Source: Bifidobacterium breve
GTDB taxonomy: Bacteria; Actinomycetota; Acidimicrobiia; Acidimicrobiales; Acidimicrobilacustridaceae
Direction: 5' to 3'
Length of the DNA stretch: 64,000 nucleotides
Assembly (NCBI GenBank): GCA_945860545.1
Contig: CAMAQM010000001.1
Location: 1-64,000, forward strand
Both the position numbers and the translations under genes were made by a program. Of this stretch, positions 24,319-38,075 are shown piece after piece. How positions within the stretch are numbered: the first letter of the stretch is position 1; each line of letters starts with the position of its first letter. The notes under the pieces were generated by a model. It was not told the origin of the DNA. It did no database searches and saw only the letters and a program-made list of their open reading frames with translations.

Positions 24319-24750
24319 TCACTCGGTGACGACGACTTTTCCGATCATTCCCCGGGTCTTGGTGCCATGCACCGTGCAGTAGTAGTCGTACGCCCCGGGT
24401 TCGGTGAACGTGTGGCTGTAGACGGCGTCCGCCCCGAACTCCTCGAGTGCGACGCCCCAGTTCCCGTTGGCGGCCACGGGAACAATGTCGTGGTTGTTGC
24501 GACCCTCGTTGGTCCACACGACCTTGGTGCCGGGCTTGACCTCGATGGTCTCGGGCTTGAACACGTTGTCGACTGCGACAACCTCCACGACCGTGCCCGC
24601 TCCGGTCTGCTCGACCGGCCCAGAGGTGCAGGCCCCCAGTCCGACGATGGTGAGGACCGCGGCCACGCCAGCGATGATCATGAGGGCCCACGACGGATTC
24701 GTGGTGGGACGACCGCTGTGTGTGGATGCCGTCATGGTCTTGGTGGGCAC
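24319..24750 (-). CDS. Cupredoxin (plastocyanin-like) lipoprotein
   Basis: A 143-residue single-domain type I copper protein. Copper ligands are H87 (NNHDIV), C125 (YDYYC), H128 (TVH) and M135 (RGM). An N-terminal hydrophobic segment ends in the lipobox LGAC (Cys41), so it is probably anchored outside the membrane. It could carry electrons at the cell surface. The GTG at 24748-24750 is favoured by TAGGGT 8 nt upstream; ATG 24735, five codons later, is an alternative. First gene of the exported cluster. Confidence 0.85.
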   Translation of the reverse strand: MPTKTMTASTHSGRPTTNPSWALMIIAGVAAVLTIVGLGACTSGPVEQTGAGTVVEVVAVDNVFKPETIEVKPGTKVVWTNEGRNNHDIVPVAANGNWGVALEEFGADAVYSHTFTEPGAYDYYCTVHGTKTRGMIGKVVVTE

Positions 24751-24758
24751 GGCGGGAG

Positions 24759-24764
24759 ACCCTA
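24759..24764 (-). promoter_or_regulatory. Near-leaderless -10 hexamer of the cupredoxin gene
   Basis: Reverse strand TAGGGT, 8 nt before GTG 24750. It would also serve the beta-helix and DUF1996 genes. Confidence 0.5.
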
Positions 24765-24870
24765 GTCGTTCTCCGGCGGGCCCTAGGTGGTTCCGGTCTC
24801 CTTGGCCAAGGGGTTGCCCTACGGTGTTTGTGGGGTTTTCCACTGGTTGGGTGGTGCGACGGGCCCAACC

Positions 24871-24889
24871 TTGATACACTTGTTATCAA
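24871..24889. promoter_or_regulatory. HspR (HAIR-like) operator of clpB
   Basis: TTGATA-N7-TATCAA is a perfect inverted repeat with the HAIR spacing (consensus CTTGAGT-N7-ACTCAAG). It lies about 60 nt before the clpB start and matches the layout of the dnaK operator at 17807-17827. Confidence 0.65.
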
Positions 24890-24949
24890 CTTTTCTGAAC
24901 ACAAGACGCAGAGATTGAGGAATGACGCAGATTCGAGGACGGAGTACCC

Positions 24950-27430
<2,481 letters not shown>

Positions 27431-27460
27431 CTCGTTGGGGCACCAGCGGGGTGCTGCGGC

Positions 27461-27466
27461 TAGGGT
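27461..27466 (+). promoter_or_regulatory. -10 hexamer of purA
   Basis: TAGGGT. Unlike most genes here it is 37 nt before the start codon, so purA has a short leader with a GGGAG ribosome site at 27493-27497. Confidence 0.45.
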
Positions 27467-27491
27467 CGCGGGGTACCGAGTTCGGCCGTGA

Positions 27492-30040
<2,549 letters not shown>

Positions 30041-30081
30041 TCGCCGGTCGCCGACGGCCACGTCGGTCGTCTTGACGGGTC

Positions 30082-30087
30082 TAGCCT
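30082..30087 (+). promoter_or_regulatory. Leaderless -10 hexamer of purB
   Basis: TAGCCT, 7 nt before ATG 30095. It favours this ATG over the GTG codon immediately before it. Confidence 0.55.
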
Positions 30088-30094
30088 TGGGGTG

Positions 30095-31546
30095 ATGAGC
30101 GACCCCGTCCACACCGAGCGGCCCACCCCACCCGCCGATGTGCTGGCTGCCCGCTACGCCAGCGACGCCATGGTCGCCGTGTGGTCCCCGCACAACAAGA
30201 TCGTCGCCGAGCGCGAGCTGTGGTTGGCGGTGCTCGAGGCGCAGGCCGAACTCGGTGTCGACGTGCCCGCCGGTGTCATCGACGACTACCGGGCGGTCGT
30301 GTCGGTGGTGGATCTCGCATCGATCGATGCCCGTGAACGCGAGACCCGTCACGACGTCAAGGCGCGCATCGACGAGTTCTGCGCGTTGGCGGGTCACGAA
30401 CACATCCACAAGGGCATGACGAGCCGGGACCTGACCGAGAACGTCGAACAGATGCAGGTCCGTCAGTCGCTCGAGTTGGTCCGGGATCGTTGCGTGGCGG
30501 CGCTGGTGCGTCTCGCCGGGCTGGCCACCCGTTACGAGGGGTTGGTGATGACCGGTCGGAGCCACAACGTTCCGGCCCAGGCGGTGACCCTTGGCAAGCG
30601 GATCGCCAACGCCGGCCAGGAACTGCTCGTGGCGTTCGACCAACTGGAACATCTGTTGGCCACCTACCCGTTGCGCGGGATCAAGGGTCCCGTCGGCACC
30701 CAGCAGGACATGTTGGACCTCCTCGGGGACCCCGCCCGGGTGGCTGCTCTCGAGCGGCGGGTGGCCGACCATCTCGGGTTCGCAGCGGTGCTCGACAACG
30801 TGGGTCAGGTGTACCCGCGCTCACTGGATTTCGAGGTGCTGTCCACGTTGGTGCAGGTGTCATCGGGTCCAGCGAACTTCGCCCGCACCGTTCGTCTCAT
30901 GGCCGGTCACGAACTCGCCACCGAGGGTTTCGCCCCCGGCCAGGTCGGGTCGTCGGCCATGCCGCACAAGATGAACGCCCGGTCGTGTGAACGCATCGGG
31001 GGGTTGTCGGTGGTGCTGCGGGGGCACCTCGCCATGGTGTCGGGACTGATCGGGGACCAGTGGAACGAGGGCGACGTGTCGTGCTCGGTGGTTCGTCGGG
31101 TCGCTCTCCCCGGGGCGTTCTACGCCATCGACGGGTTGTTCGAGACGTTCCTCCACGTCCTCGACGAGTTCGGGGCGTTCCCCGCCGTGGTCGAACGTGA
31201 ACTACGGCGTTACCTGCCCTTCCTTGGCACCACCCGGGTCCTCATGGCCGCGGTCCGCTCGGGAATGGGTCGTGAGGAGGCGCACGAGCTCGTCAAGGAA
31301 CACGCCGTGGCCGCCGCACTCGCCATGCGGGACCTCGGTGGTGACGGTGGGGAGGATCTGCTCAACCGTCTGGCCGCCGACCCCCGGTTGCCGCTCGATC
31401 GCGCTGCGCTCGACGCCCTGCTGGCCGACACCGCGGCGTTCACGGGTCTTGCGTCCACCCAGGCCTCGGCGTTCGCCGGTCGGGTGGCGGGCATCGTCAC
31501 TCGACACCCTGACGCTGCGGCGTACGAACCGGCGTCCATCCTGTGA
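30095..31546 (+). CDS. purB: Adenylosuccinate lyase
   Basis: A 483-residue fumarase/aspartase-superfamily enzyme. It splits SAICAR to AICAR and adenylosuccinate to AMP, each with loss of fumarate. The family signature is GSSAMPHKMNARSCERIGG. TSRDLTENVEQMQ and HNVPAQAVTLGKR hold the other active-site segments. The stop overlaps purC by 4 nt. A promoter of its own lies in the 54-nt gap after purD. Confidence 0.96.
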   Translation: MSDPVHTERPTPPADVLAARYASDAMVAVWSPHNKIVAERELWLAVLEAQAELGVDVPAGVIDDYRAVVSVVDLASIDARERETRHDVKARIDEFCALAGHEHIHKGMTSRDLTENVEQMQVRQSLELVRDRCVAALVRLAGLATRYEGLVMTGRSHNVPAQAVTLGKRIANAGQELLVAFDQLEHLLATYPLRGIKGPVGTQQDMLDLLGDPARVAALERRVADHLGFAAVLDNVGQVYPRSLDFEVLSTLVQVSSGPANFARTVRLMAGHELATEGFAPGQVGSSAMPHKMNARSCERIGGLSVVLRGHLAMVSGLIGDQWNEGDVSCSVVRRVALPGAFYAIDGLFETFLHVLDEFGAFPAVVERELRRYLPFLGTTRVLMAAVRSGMGREEAHELVKEHAVAAALAMRDLGGDGGEDLLNRLAADPRLPLDRAALDALLADTAAFTGLASTQASAFAGRVAGIVTRHPDAAAYEPASIL

Positions 31547-32451
31547 GCGGCGCTTCGGGTTCGGGTGGCGCCACACCGGATCTGCCGCTCGTGGCGTCGG
31601 GCAAGGTGCGTGATGTGTACGACGCCGGGGACGGTCGCCTCTTGTTGGTGGCCTCGAACCGCATCTCGGCGTTCGACGTGGTGATGGCCGAACCGATCCC
31701 CGACAAGGGCCGTGTGCTCACCGCCATGTCGGCCTTTTGGTTCGAGCAACTCTCCGCCGTGGCGGCCAACCACCTGTTGTCCACCGACGTCGCCGACCTG
31801 CCTGCCTCGGCGCAGGTGGAGGGTCTCGAGGGCCGCATCATGTTGTGTCGACGCGCCGAGATGCTGCCGGTGGAGTGCATCGTGCGTGGCTACCTCACCG
31901 GGTCGGCGTGGAAGGAGTACCAGTCGGCGGGGACCATGCACGGCTCGCCTCTGCCGGCCGGTCTTCTCGAGGCGGCGCCACTTCCCGAGCCGGTGTTCAC
32001 CCCGTCGACGAAGGCCGAGGTGGGTGACCACGACGAGAACATCTCGTTCGCCCGGGCGGTGGAACTCGTTGGTGAGGATCTCGCCAACCAACTACGGGAT
32101 ACGTCGGTGGCGCTGTACACCGCCGGGGCGGCACTGGCCTACGAGCGCGGGTTCATCATCGCCGACACCAAGTTCGAGTTCGGTCTCGTCGACGGCGAGC
32201 TGGTGCTCGCCGACGAGGTGCTGACGCCGGACTCGTCGAGGTTCTGGCCCGCCGATCGGTGGGTGCCAGGTACCACGCCGCCGTCGTTCGATAAGCAGCC
32301 GGTGCGGGACTACCTCGACGGCCTCGACTGGGACAAGACCCCGCCACCACCGCCGCTGCCCGACGAGGTGGTGTCGGCCACCGCGGAGCGGTACCGCGAC
32401 GCCTACGAGCGACTCACGGGTCGGTCGTTGGCGGACTGGCCGGGGGCGTGA
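31543..32451 (+). CDS. purC: SAICAR synthetase
   Basis: A 302-residue enzyme that joins CAIR and aspartate using ATP. It has VASGKVRDVYDAGDGRLLLV, SNRISAFDVVM, LPVECIVRGYLTGSAWKEY and GFIIADTKFEFG, with LADEVLTPDSSRFWP. It is of the longer, 300-residue type that lacks any PurE fusion. GTG 31543 overlaps the purB stop (GTGA), so it is translationally coupled. Confidence 0.96.
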   Translation: MSGASGSGGATPDLPLVASGKVRDVYDAGDGRLLLVASNRISAFDVVMAEPIPDKGRVLTAMSAFWFEQLSAVAANHLLSTDVADLPASAQVEGLEGRIMLCRRAEMLPVECIVRGYLTGSAWKEYQSAGTMHGSPLPAGLLEAAPLPEPVFTPSTKAEVGDHDENISFARAVELVGEDLANQLRDTSVALYTAGAALAYERGFIIADTKFEFGLVDGELVLADEVLTPDSSRFWPADRWVPGTTPPSFDKQPVRDYLDGLDWDKTPPPPPLPDEVVSATAERYRDAYERLTGRSLADWPGA

Positions 32452-32506
32452 GTCCACCGGTGGGCGACGGTCCGCTTGGGGCGCACCGGTGTGCGACGAT
32501 GGCCCC

Positions 32507-32770
32507 ATGATCTTCGACGTGCAGGTTGAGGTGCTCCTGCGACCCGGGATCGCTGATCCCGCCGGGAGCACCATCGAGCGTTCGCTTCCCACCCTCGGTT
32601 TCGACGGGGTGCGCGATGTCCGTGTGGGCAAGAGCATTCGTTTCTCTCTTGACGCCGCTGACGAGGCCGCCGCCCGTGCGCTCGCCGGTGACATGTGTGC
32701 CCGGTTCCTCACCAACCCCGTGATTGAGGACGCCGTGGTGTCGGTGGCGGCGGCAGGTGGCGGTTCGTGA
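32507..32770 (+). CDS. purS: FGAM synthase subunit PurS
   Basis: An 87-residue protein that bridges PurQ and PurL in the three-part formylglycinamidine synthase. It begins MIFDVQVEVLLRPGIADPAG and has GVRDVRVGKSIRF in the middle, the family pattern. ATG 32507 is preferred over an in-frame GTG 18 nt earlier; the hexamer GACGAT lies 6 nt upstream, a weak leaderless match. Its stop overlaps purQ by 4 nt. Confidence 0.93.
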   Translation: MIFDVQVEVLLRPGIADPAGSTIERSLPTLGFDGVRDVRVGKSIRFSLDAADEAAARALAGDMCARFLTNPVIEDAVVSVAAAGGGS

Positions 32771-33435
32771 GCGCCACCGTCGGGGTGGTCGTGTTCCCCG
32801 GCACGAACTGCGAGTTCGATTCAGCCGACGCCGTGCGTCTGTTGGGGGCTGAACCCCGAATGTTGTGGCACCAGAACCGCACGGTGGGGGACGTGGACGC
32901 CGTCATCGTCCCCGGCGGGTTCGCCCACGGCGACTATCTGCGGCCCGGCGCCATTGCCCGGTTCTCCCCGGTGATGGAGGCCGTGGCTGAATTCGCCGCA
33001 TCGGGTGGGCCCGTCGTGGGCATCTGCAACGGGTTTCAGGTGTTGACCGAGGCGGGTCTGCTTCCCGGGGCGTTGCAGAAGAACGCTGGTCTCAAGTTCG
33101 TGTGTGCACCGGCGGCGTTGCGGGTGGAGACGACCTCGACGGTGCTGACCCGGGACGCGTCGGTTGGGGACATCCTCAACATTCCGGTGAACCACTTTGA
33201 GGGGAACTACACGTGTTCGCCCGAGACGCTCGCCGAACTGCGTTCCGATGACCGGATCGTGTTGCGTTACGTCGACAACCCGAACGGTTCGGTCGACGAC
33301 ATCGCCGGGATCTGCAACGCCCAGCGCAACGTGGTGGGTCTCATGCCACACCCCGAGCGGGCCACGTCCGCGTTGTTGGGGTCGACCGACGGTCTGGTGC
33401 TGCTCGGGTCGCTGCTGGCGGCGGCGACGGTCTGA
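32767..33435 (+). CDS. purQ: FGAM synthase glutaminase subunit PurQ
   Basis: A 222-residue class I glutamine amidotransferase that supplies ammonia to PurL. The nucleophile Cys is in VGICNGFQVLTEAG, the His/Glu pair is in LMPHPERAT, and VVVFPGTNCE and PGGFAHGDYLRPGAIA are PurQ marks. GTG 32767 overlaps the purS stop (GTGA). The gene ends the first purine block; a reverse-strand gene follows. Confidence 0.95.
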   Translation: MSATVGVVVFPGTNCEFDSADAVRLLGAEPRMLWHQNRTVGDVDAVIVPGGFAHGDYLRPGAIARFSPVMEAVAEFAASGGPVVGICNGFQVLTEAGLLPGALQKNAGLKFVCAPAALRVETTSTVLTRDASVGDILNIPVNHFEGNYTCSPETLAELRSDDRIVLRYVDNPNGSVDDIAGICNAQRNVVGLMPHPERATSALLGSTDGLVLLGSLLAAATV

Positions 33436-33456
33436 GCCGACCGTCCCCGCCGGGGC

Positions 33457-33870
33457 TCACGCCGTGCGGGAGATGCCGGCGCTGCGCAACACGGGGGCGG
33501 GGACGCCGAGTTCTCGCCACGCCGCATACGAAATGTTCTTGCGGGCCGAGTACGGGCCGGCGCTTTCGATGAACGCCTTCTCGAGGGCGCTGATGTCGGG
33601 ATCGTTGGTGAGGCGTTCGAGTTCGGCGTGCAGGTCGATGCGTTCCTGGACGAGTTGCAGTCGCTTGAGCGGGTCCGCTTCGGCGATGGTTGCGTCGATG
33701 GTGGCGAGTCGTTTGGTGATGCTGGTGGGGGTGCGCTTGCGGCCACGCTTGGGCTTGTTGCGTTCGAGTGCATCGAGATAGGCGCGAATGTCGCGGCCCT
33801 GCTCGCGGCCCTCGGCAAGGGCAGCTTTGTGTTCGGCGGTCATCTTCTTCTTGGTCGTCTTTGCAGCCAT
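33457..33870 (-). CDS. Hypothetical small basic protein inside the purine cluster
   Basis: A 137-residue protein I cannot assign. It begins with a Lys-rich stretch (MAAKTTKKKMTAEHK), continues with long charged helices (residues about 10-105, with KRGRKRTPTSI in the middle) likely to form a coiled coil, and ends with YAAWRELGVPAPVLRSAGI, which looks like a small helical module. It may bind nucleic acid. ATG 33870 is preferred; ATG 33879 is nine nt upstream. It is the only reverse-strand gene between purA and the malic enzyme gene. Confidence 0.6.
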   Translation of the reverse strand: MAAKTTKKKMTAEHKAALAEGREQGRDIRAYLDALERNKPKRGRKRTPTSITKRLATIDATIAEADPLKRLQLVQERIDLHAELERLTNDPDISALEKAFIESAGPYSARKNISYAAWRELGVPAPVLRSAGISRTA

Positions 33871-34144
33871 GACCCGCATGCTTATCGGCCTGTCCGGAGT
33901 ACTGCAACCTTCGTATTGCGACGATCACGGTATTTCCTGCTTTCTCAAACACGCCTAGTGGTCGTGCCGCCACACAGTGTGAACACCGGCGGCCGATAGT
34001 TGGGTTGAACGCCTCCTCATCTCGGGGTCATTGCGTCGAACATGACGCCGCTCATTTACCTAAATGCATCTGGTTGTCCATGCAGAACCCGGGGACTGCG
34101 GCACGGGGTGCACCCCCTCGTCATGACGAACGCCGCTGCTCCGG

Positions 34145-34150
34145 TAGCGT
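34145..34150 (+). promoter_or_regulatory. Leaderless -10 hexamer of purL
   Basis: TAGCGT, 7 nt before ATG 34158. It rules out the long in-frame extension back to 34005. Confidence 0.55.
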
Positions 34151-34157
34151 GCGGGGA

Positions 34158-36386
34158 ATGAGTGAGCCGGTGCACCGAGCCCTTGGTCTGACCGACGACG
34201 AGGCCCGACAGATCGACGAGATTCTCGGACGGCCGGCCAACCATCTCGAGTTGGCGATGTACTCGGTCATGTGGTCCGAGCACTGCTCGTACAAGTCATC
34301 CCGAATCCACCTCAAGCGGCTGCCCACCGAGGCGCCTTGGGTGCTGGTGGGACCCGGCGAGAACGCCGGGGTGATCGACGTCGGTGACGGCATCGCCGTG
34401 GCCATCCGCATCGAGAGCCACAACCACCCATCAGCCATCGAGCCCTACCAGGGCGCCGCCACCGGTGCCGGTGGGATCCTGCGTGACATCTTCACCATGG
34501 GGGCCCGACCCATCGCCCTCATGGACCCGTTGCGTTTCGGCCCTCTCGACGACCCCCGCAGCCGGTGGATCGCCGAAGGCGTGGTGAGCGGAATCTCGGG
34601 GTACGGCAACTCGGTCGGCGTCCCGACCGTCGGCGGCGAAGTGGTGTTCGACCCCACCTACCAAGGCAACCCGCTCGTCAACGTGTTGTGCGTCGGGGTC
34701 CTCCCCGTGGAACGACTCGTCCTCGGCCAGGCCAGCGGGGTCGGGAACCTCGCCGTGCTGCTCGGATCCTCCACCGGTCGCGACGGCATCGGTGGGGTGA
34801 GCGTGCTCGCCTCGGCGGGATTCGACGACGCCGACACCGACAAGCGACCCAGCGTGCAGGTGGGTGACCCCTTCGAGGAGAAGCGGCTCATCGAGGCATG
34901 CCTCGAGTTGCTCGACGCCGGTCTCGTCGTGGGCATCCAGGACCTCGGCGGTGCCGGCCTGACGTGCGCCACCTCCGAGACGGCCTCCCGTGGCGGCGTC
35001 GGCATGGACGTCGACGTGTCCGCCGTCCCTCGTCGAGAGGCCGGCATGGAGGCGTTCGAAGTCATGACGAGCGAATCCCAGGAACGGATGCTCGCCATCG
35101 TCGAACCCGAAGGCCTCGAGGCCGTGCTGGCCATCTGTGACCGATGGGAGGTGCGCGCCGCGGTCGTCGGAACCGTCACGGCGGGCCCCGGCGGTTCAGA
35201 CGGAGGACGCCTGCGCATCGTCGACGCCGAGGCGGGGGTGCTCGCCGACGTGCCGGCGGCGTCGCTGCACGACGCCGCCCCCCTCTACGACAGGCCCCGC
35301 CACGCCCCCACCGGATTCAACGAGGACACCCGCACGGGTCCAGTGACGAACCCGGCGACCAGCTGCGACGACCCGGCTGCGGACCTGCTCGCGCTGTTGT
35401 GCGACCCGTCGTGGGTGTTCCGCCAGTACGACCACCAACTGTTCCTCAACACCGTGGTCGGGCCAGGTGGTGACGGCACCCTGCTGCGCCTGCGTCACCC
35501 CGACACCGGAGCCGACACCGGTCGCGCCCTGGGGCTCACCACCGACGGAAACCACCGCTGGTGCGCCGTCGACCCCCGGGTGGGCACGGCGCTCATCGTT
35601 GCCGAAGCGATGCTGAACCTCGCGGTCGTGGGCGCCAGCCCGCTCGCCCTCGTCAACTGTCTGAACTTCGGCAACCCCGAACATCCCGAGGTGATGTGGC
35701 AACTGTCCGAATCGGTGGACGGCATGGCCGACGCCTGCACGGCCTTCGGCGTCCCCGTCGTCGGGGGCAACGTCAGCCTCTACAACGAATCCAACGGTGT
35801 CGACATCGACCCGACGCCGGTGATCGGGCTGCTCGGCATGGTCGACGACCTCACGGTCCCCCCTCCCGGACCCCGCCTCACCGACGGTGGTCGACTCGTG
35901 GTCATCGGTCCGGCCCCCCAGCGCGAACTCGCCGGCTCGGCGTGGGCTGCCTCGAAGGGTCAGCGCGGCGGCGGCCTGCCGTCACTCGATTTCGGCGTGC
36001 ACGCCGACGTGGCCCGAACCGTGGCCCAGCTGATCGGTGGCGACATGGTGCTCGGTGCCCACGACGTCGGCGAGGGTGGTCTCGGCGTGACCGTGGCCGA
36101 AATGGTGGCCCACTCAGGCGTGGGTGCGACCGTCGCCCGGGTGTCCGACCACGTTGACCTGTTCAGCGAGTCGCCTTCACGCGTGGTGGTGTGCGTCGAC
36201 CCTGAACGTCTCACCGCCGTACTCAACGTGTGTGAGGCCGCCGGCGTCGAAACCACCCGCATCGGGGTGGCCGGCGGTGACCGGTTGGCGGTCAAGGGTC
36301 TCGTCGACGTCAGCGTCGCAGACGTCGTCGCCGCGTGGCGGGGACGACTGCCCGGCGCGCTCGGGCACGGCACCACTCAGGGGTGA
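34158..36386 (+). CDS. purL: FGAM synthase subunit PurL (small type)
   Basis: A 742-residue synthetase subunit converting FGAR to FGAM. It is the short form that needs separate PurS and PurQ, both encoded upstream. The N-terminal WSEHCSYKSSR holds the catalytic His. IESHNHPSAIEPYQGAATG and VGGNVSLYNES are family signatures, and the chain shows the two internal AIRS-like repeats. The gene restarts the purine cluster after the reverse-strand insertion. Confidence 0.96.
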   Translation: MSEPVHRALGLTDDEARQIDEILGRPANHLELAMYSVMWSEHCSYKSSRIHLKRLPTEAPWVLVGPGENAGVIDVGDGIAVAIRIESHNHPSAIEPYQGAATGAGGILRDIFTMGARPIALMDPLRFGPLDDPRSRWIAEGVVSGISGYGNSVGVPTVGGEVVFDPTYQGNPLVNVLCVGVLPVERLVLGQASGVGNLAVLLGSSTGRDGIGGVSVLASAGFDDADTDKRPSVQVGDPFEEKRLIEACLELLDAGLVVGIQDLGGAGLTCATSETASRGGVGMDVDVSAVPRREAGMEAFEVMTSESQERMLAIVEPEGLEAVLAICDRWEVRAAVVGTVTAGPGGSDGGRLRIVDAEAGVLADVPAASLHDAAPLYDRPRHAPTGFNEDTRTGPVTNPATSCDDPAADLLALLCDPSWVFRQYDHQLFLNTVVGPGGDGTLLRLRHPDTGADTGRALGLTTDGNHRWCAVDPRVGTALIVAEAMLNLAVVGASPLALVNCLNFGNPEHPEVMWQLSESVDGMADACTAFGVPVVGGNVSLYNESNGVDIDPTPVIGLLGMVDDLTVPPPGPRLTDGGRLVVIGPAPQRELAGSAWAASKGQRGGGLPSLDFGVHADVARTVAQLIGGDMVLGAHDVGEGGLGVTVAEMVAHSGVGATVARVSDHVDLFSESPSRVVVCVDPERLTAVLNVCEAAGVETTRIGVAGGDRLAVKGLVDVSVADVVAAWRGRLPGALGHGTTQG

Positions 36387-36437
36387 CCCCGCAGTGGGCG
36401 CCTCGATGACCGGTACCGGGTCGGGGTGGCTGGTCGC

Positions 36438-36443
36438 TAGCAT
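36438..36443 (+). promoter_or_regulatory. Leaderless -10 hexamer of purF
   Basis: TAGCAT, 6 nt before GTG 36450. Confidence 0.5.
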
Positions 36444-36449
36444 GGCCCC

Positions 36450-38069
36450 GTGACGGCGGAGGGTGCCCACCCGGATCTCGTTGAACTCGACGAGACCCCG
36501 GGCCACGAGTGTGGCGTGTTCGCCGTCTACGCCCCCGGCCAACCCGTCGCCCACCTGACGTATCTCGGTCTGTACGCCCTGCAACACCGAGGGCAGGAGT
36601 CGGCCGGCATGGCGGTGTCCGACGGTGAGTCGGTGACGGTGGTCAAGGACATGGGCCTCGTGTCCAACGCCTTCGACGACCGCATGCTCGCCGCCCTCAC
36701 CGGTCATCTCGCCATCGGCCACACCAGGTACTCGACCACCGGGTCGTCGCAGTGGTGCAACGCCCAGCCCTTCTACCGCAACGTCGGTGACCACTCGTTC
36801 GCTCTCGCCCACAACGGCAACCTCGTCAACACCGGGGAACTCGTGGACGAACTCGGCATGTTCCCCGGGTCGGTCACCTCCGACAGCGACCTCGTCGCCG
36901 AGATGATCGAGATGGAACTCGGCCGTGCGCCGGGTCTCGGCGACGGCGGACCGACCGATGACTCCCTGGAACACGCGCTCGCCACCGTCGCCCCGAGGTT
37001 GCGTGGTGCGTTCTCGTTCGTGCTCGCCGATGAGAGCCGCATCATTGGCCTGCGTGACCCCCACGGGTTCTGGCCGTTGGTGCTCGGGCGACTCGACGAC
37101 GGTTGGGTGCTGGCATCGGAAACCCCGGCGCTCGACGTGGTTGGTGCGGTGTTCATCCGTGAGATCGAACCCGGCGAGATGGTGGTGATCGACGCCGACG
37201 GTCCGCGCACGGTGCGTCCGTTCCCCCCCGAGCAGGTCGATCCGCACCTGTGTCTGTTTGAGTTCGTCTACTTCCACCGTCCCGACGGGCGCCTCTACAA
37301 CCGCAGCGTCCAGCGGGCCCGGGTCCACATGGGTGAACAACTCGCTGAACAAGCCCCCGTCGAAGCCGACATGGTCATGGGTGTGCCCGAGTCGGGGCTT
37401 CCCGCAGCCGAAGGGTTCGCCCGGGCGTCAGGGATCCCCTACGGGCAGGGTCTGGTCAAGAACCGCTACATCGGCCGGACGTTCATCGCCCCCAACCAGC
37501 AACTGCGAGCTCTCGGCGTGCGGATGAAACTGAATCCACTCACCGACGCCATCCGGGGCAAGCGACTCGTCGTCGTTGACGACTCGATCGTGCGGGGCAC
37601 CACCACCCGGGCCATGGTGTCGATGCTGCGTGAGGCGGGAGCCGCCGAGGTCCACCTCCGCATCTCCTCCCCGCCCTACCGCTGGCCCTGTTACTACGGG
37701 ATGGACACCGGTCGTCAGGGTGATCTGCTCGCCGCCAACCTCAGCGTCGACGAGATTGCCAGCTATCTCAACGTCGACTCGATGGCGTACCTGACCCTGG
37801 ATCGGTTGGTGGAGGCCATTGGGGCCACCAACGCCGGGTTCTGTGACGCCTGCCTGACGGGTCGTTACCCCGTTGAGGTTCCGGTGAACCTGACCAAGGG
37901 GGTGCTCGAACCCGATGCACCGGACCCCGCCGAGCTCGCCGGCACCCCAACCACGCTCCACCTCTTGTTCGAGGGTGAGGTGGAGTCCCCCGCCGAGGAG
38001 GCCCGCAACGCCCGTCGTGCGGAGGCCACCGACGACGGTGGTGACCGTCGTCCGACGGCCGGGTCGTAG
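36450..38069 (+). CDS. purF: Amidophosphoribosyltransferase
   Basis: A 539-residue enzyme for the first committed step, PRPP plus glutamine to phosphoribosylamine. The N-terminal propeptide ends at HECGVF, exposing the nucleophile Cys21. YALQHRGQESAGMAVSDG and GHTRYSTTG belong to the glutaminase domain. VVVDDSIVRGTTT is the PRPP-binding loop. Cys residues such as those in RWPCYYG and FCDACLTG fit the Fe-S-containing Bacillus-type enzyme. The last 35 residues are an acidic, Arg-rich extension. Confidence 0.95.
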   Translation: MTAEGAHPDLVELDETPGHECGVFAVYAPGQPVAHLTYLGLYALQHRGQESAGMAVSDGESVTVVKDMGLVSNAFDDRMLAALTGHLAIGHTRYSTTGSSQWCNAQPFYRNVGDHSFALAHNGNLVNTGELVDELGMFPGSVTSDSDLVAEMIEMELGRAPGLGDGGPTDDSLEHALATVAPRLRGAFSFVLADESRIIGLRDPHGFWPLVLGRLDDGWVLASETPALDVVGAVFIREIEPGEMVVIDADGPRTVRPFPPEQVDPHLCLFEFVYFHRPDGRLYNRSVQRARVHMGEQLAEQAPVEADMVMGVPESGLPAAEGFARASGIPYGQGLVKNRYIGRTFIAPNQQLRALGVRMKLNPLTDAIRGKRLVVVDDSIVRGTTTRAMVSMLREAGAAEVHLRISSPPYRWPCYYGMDTGRQGDLLAANLSVDEIASYLNVDSMAYLTLDRLVEAIGATNAGFCDACLTGRYPVEVPVNLTKGVLEPDAPDPAELAGTPTTLHLLFEGEVESPAEEARNARRAEATDDGGDRRPTAGS

Positions 38070-38075
38070 GGCGCC

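Noticed and set aside
32507-32770. Purine riboswitch upstream of the pur genes
   Set aside because: The pur genes here start leaderless or overlap; no aptamer-length leader exists except a 30-nt one at purA.
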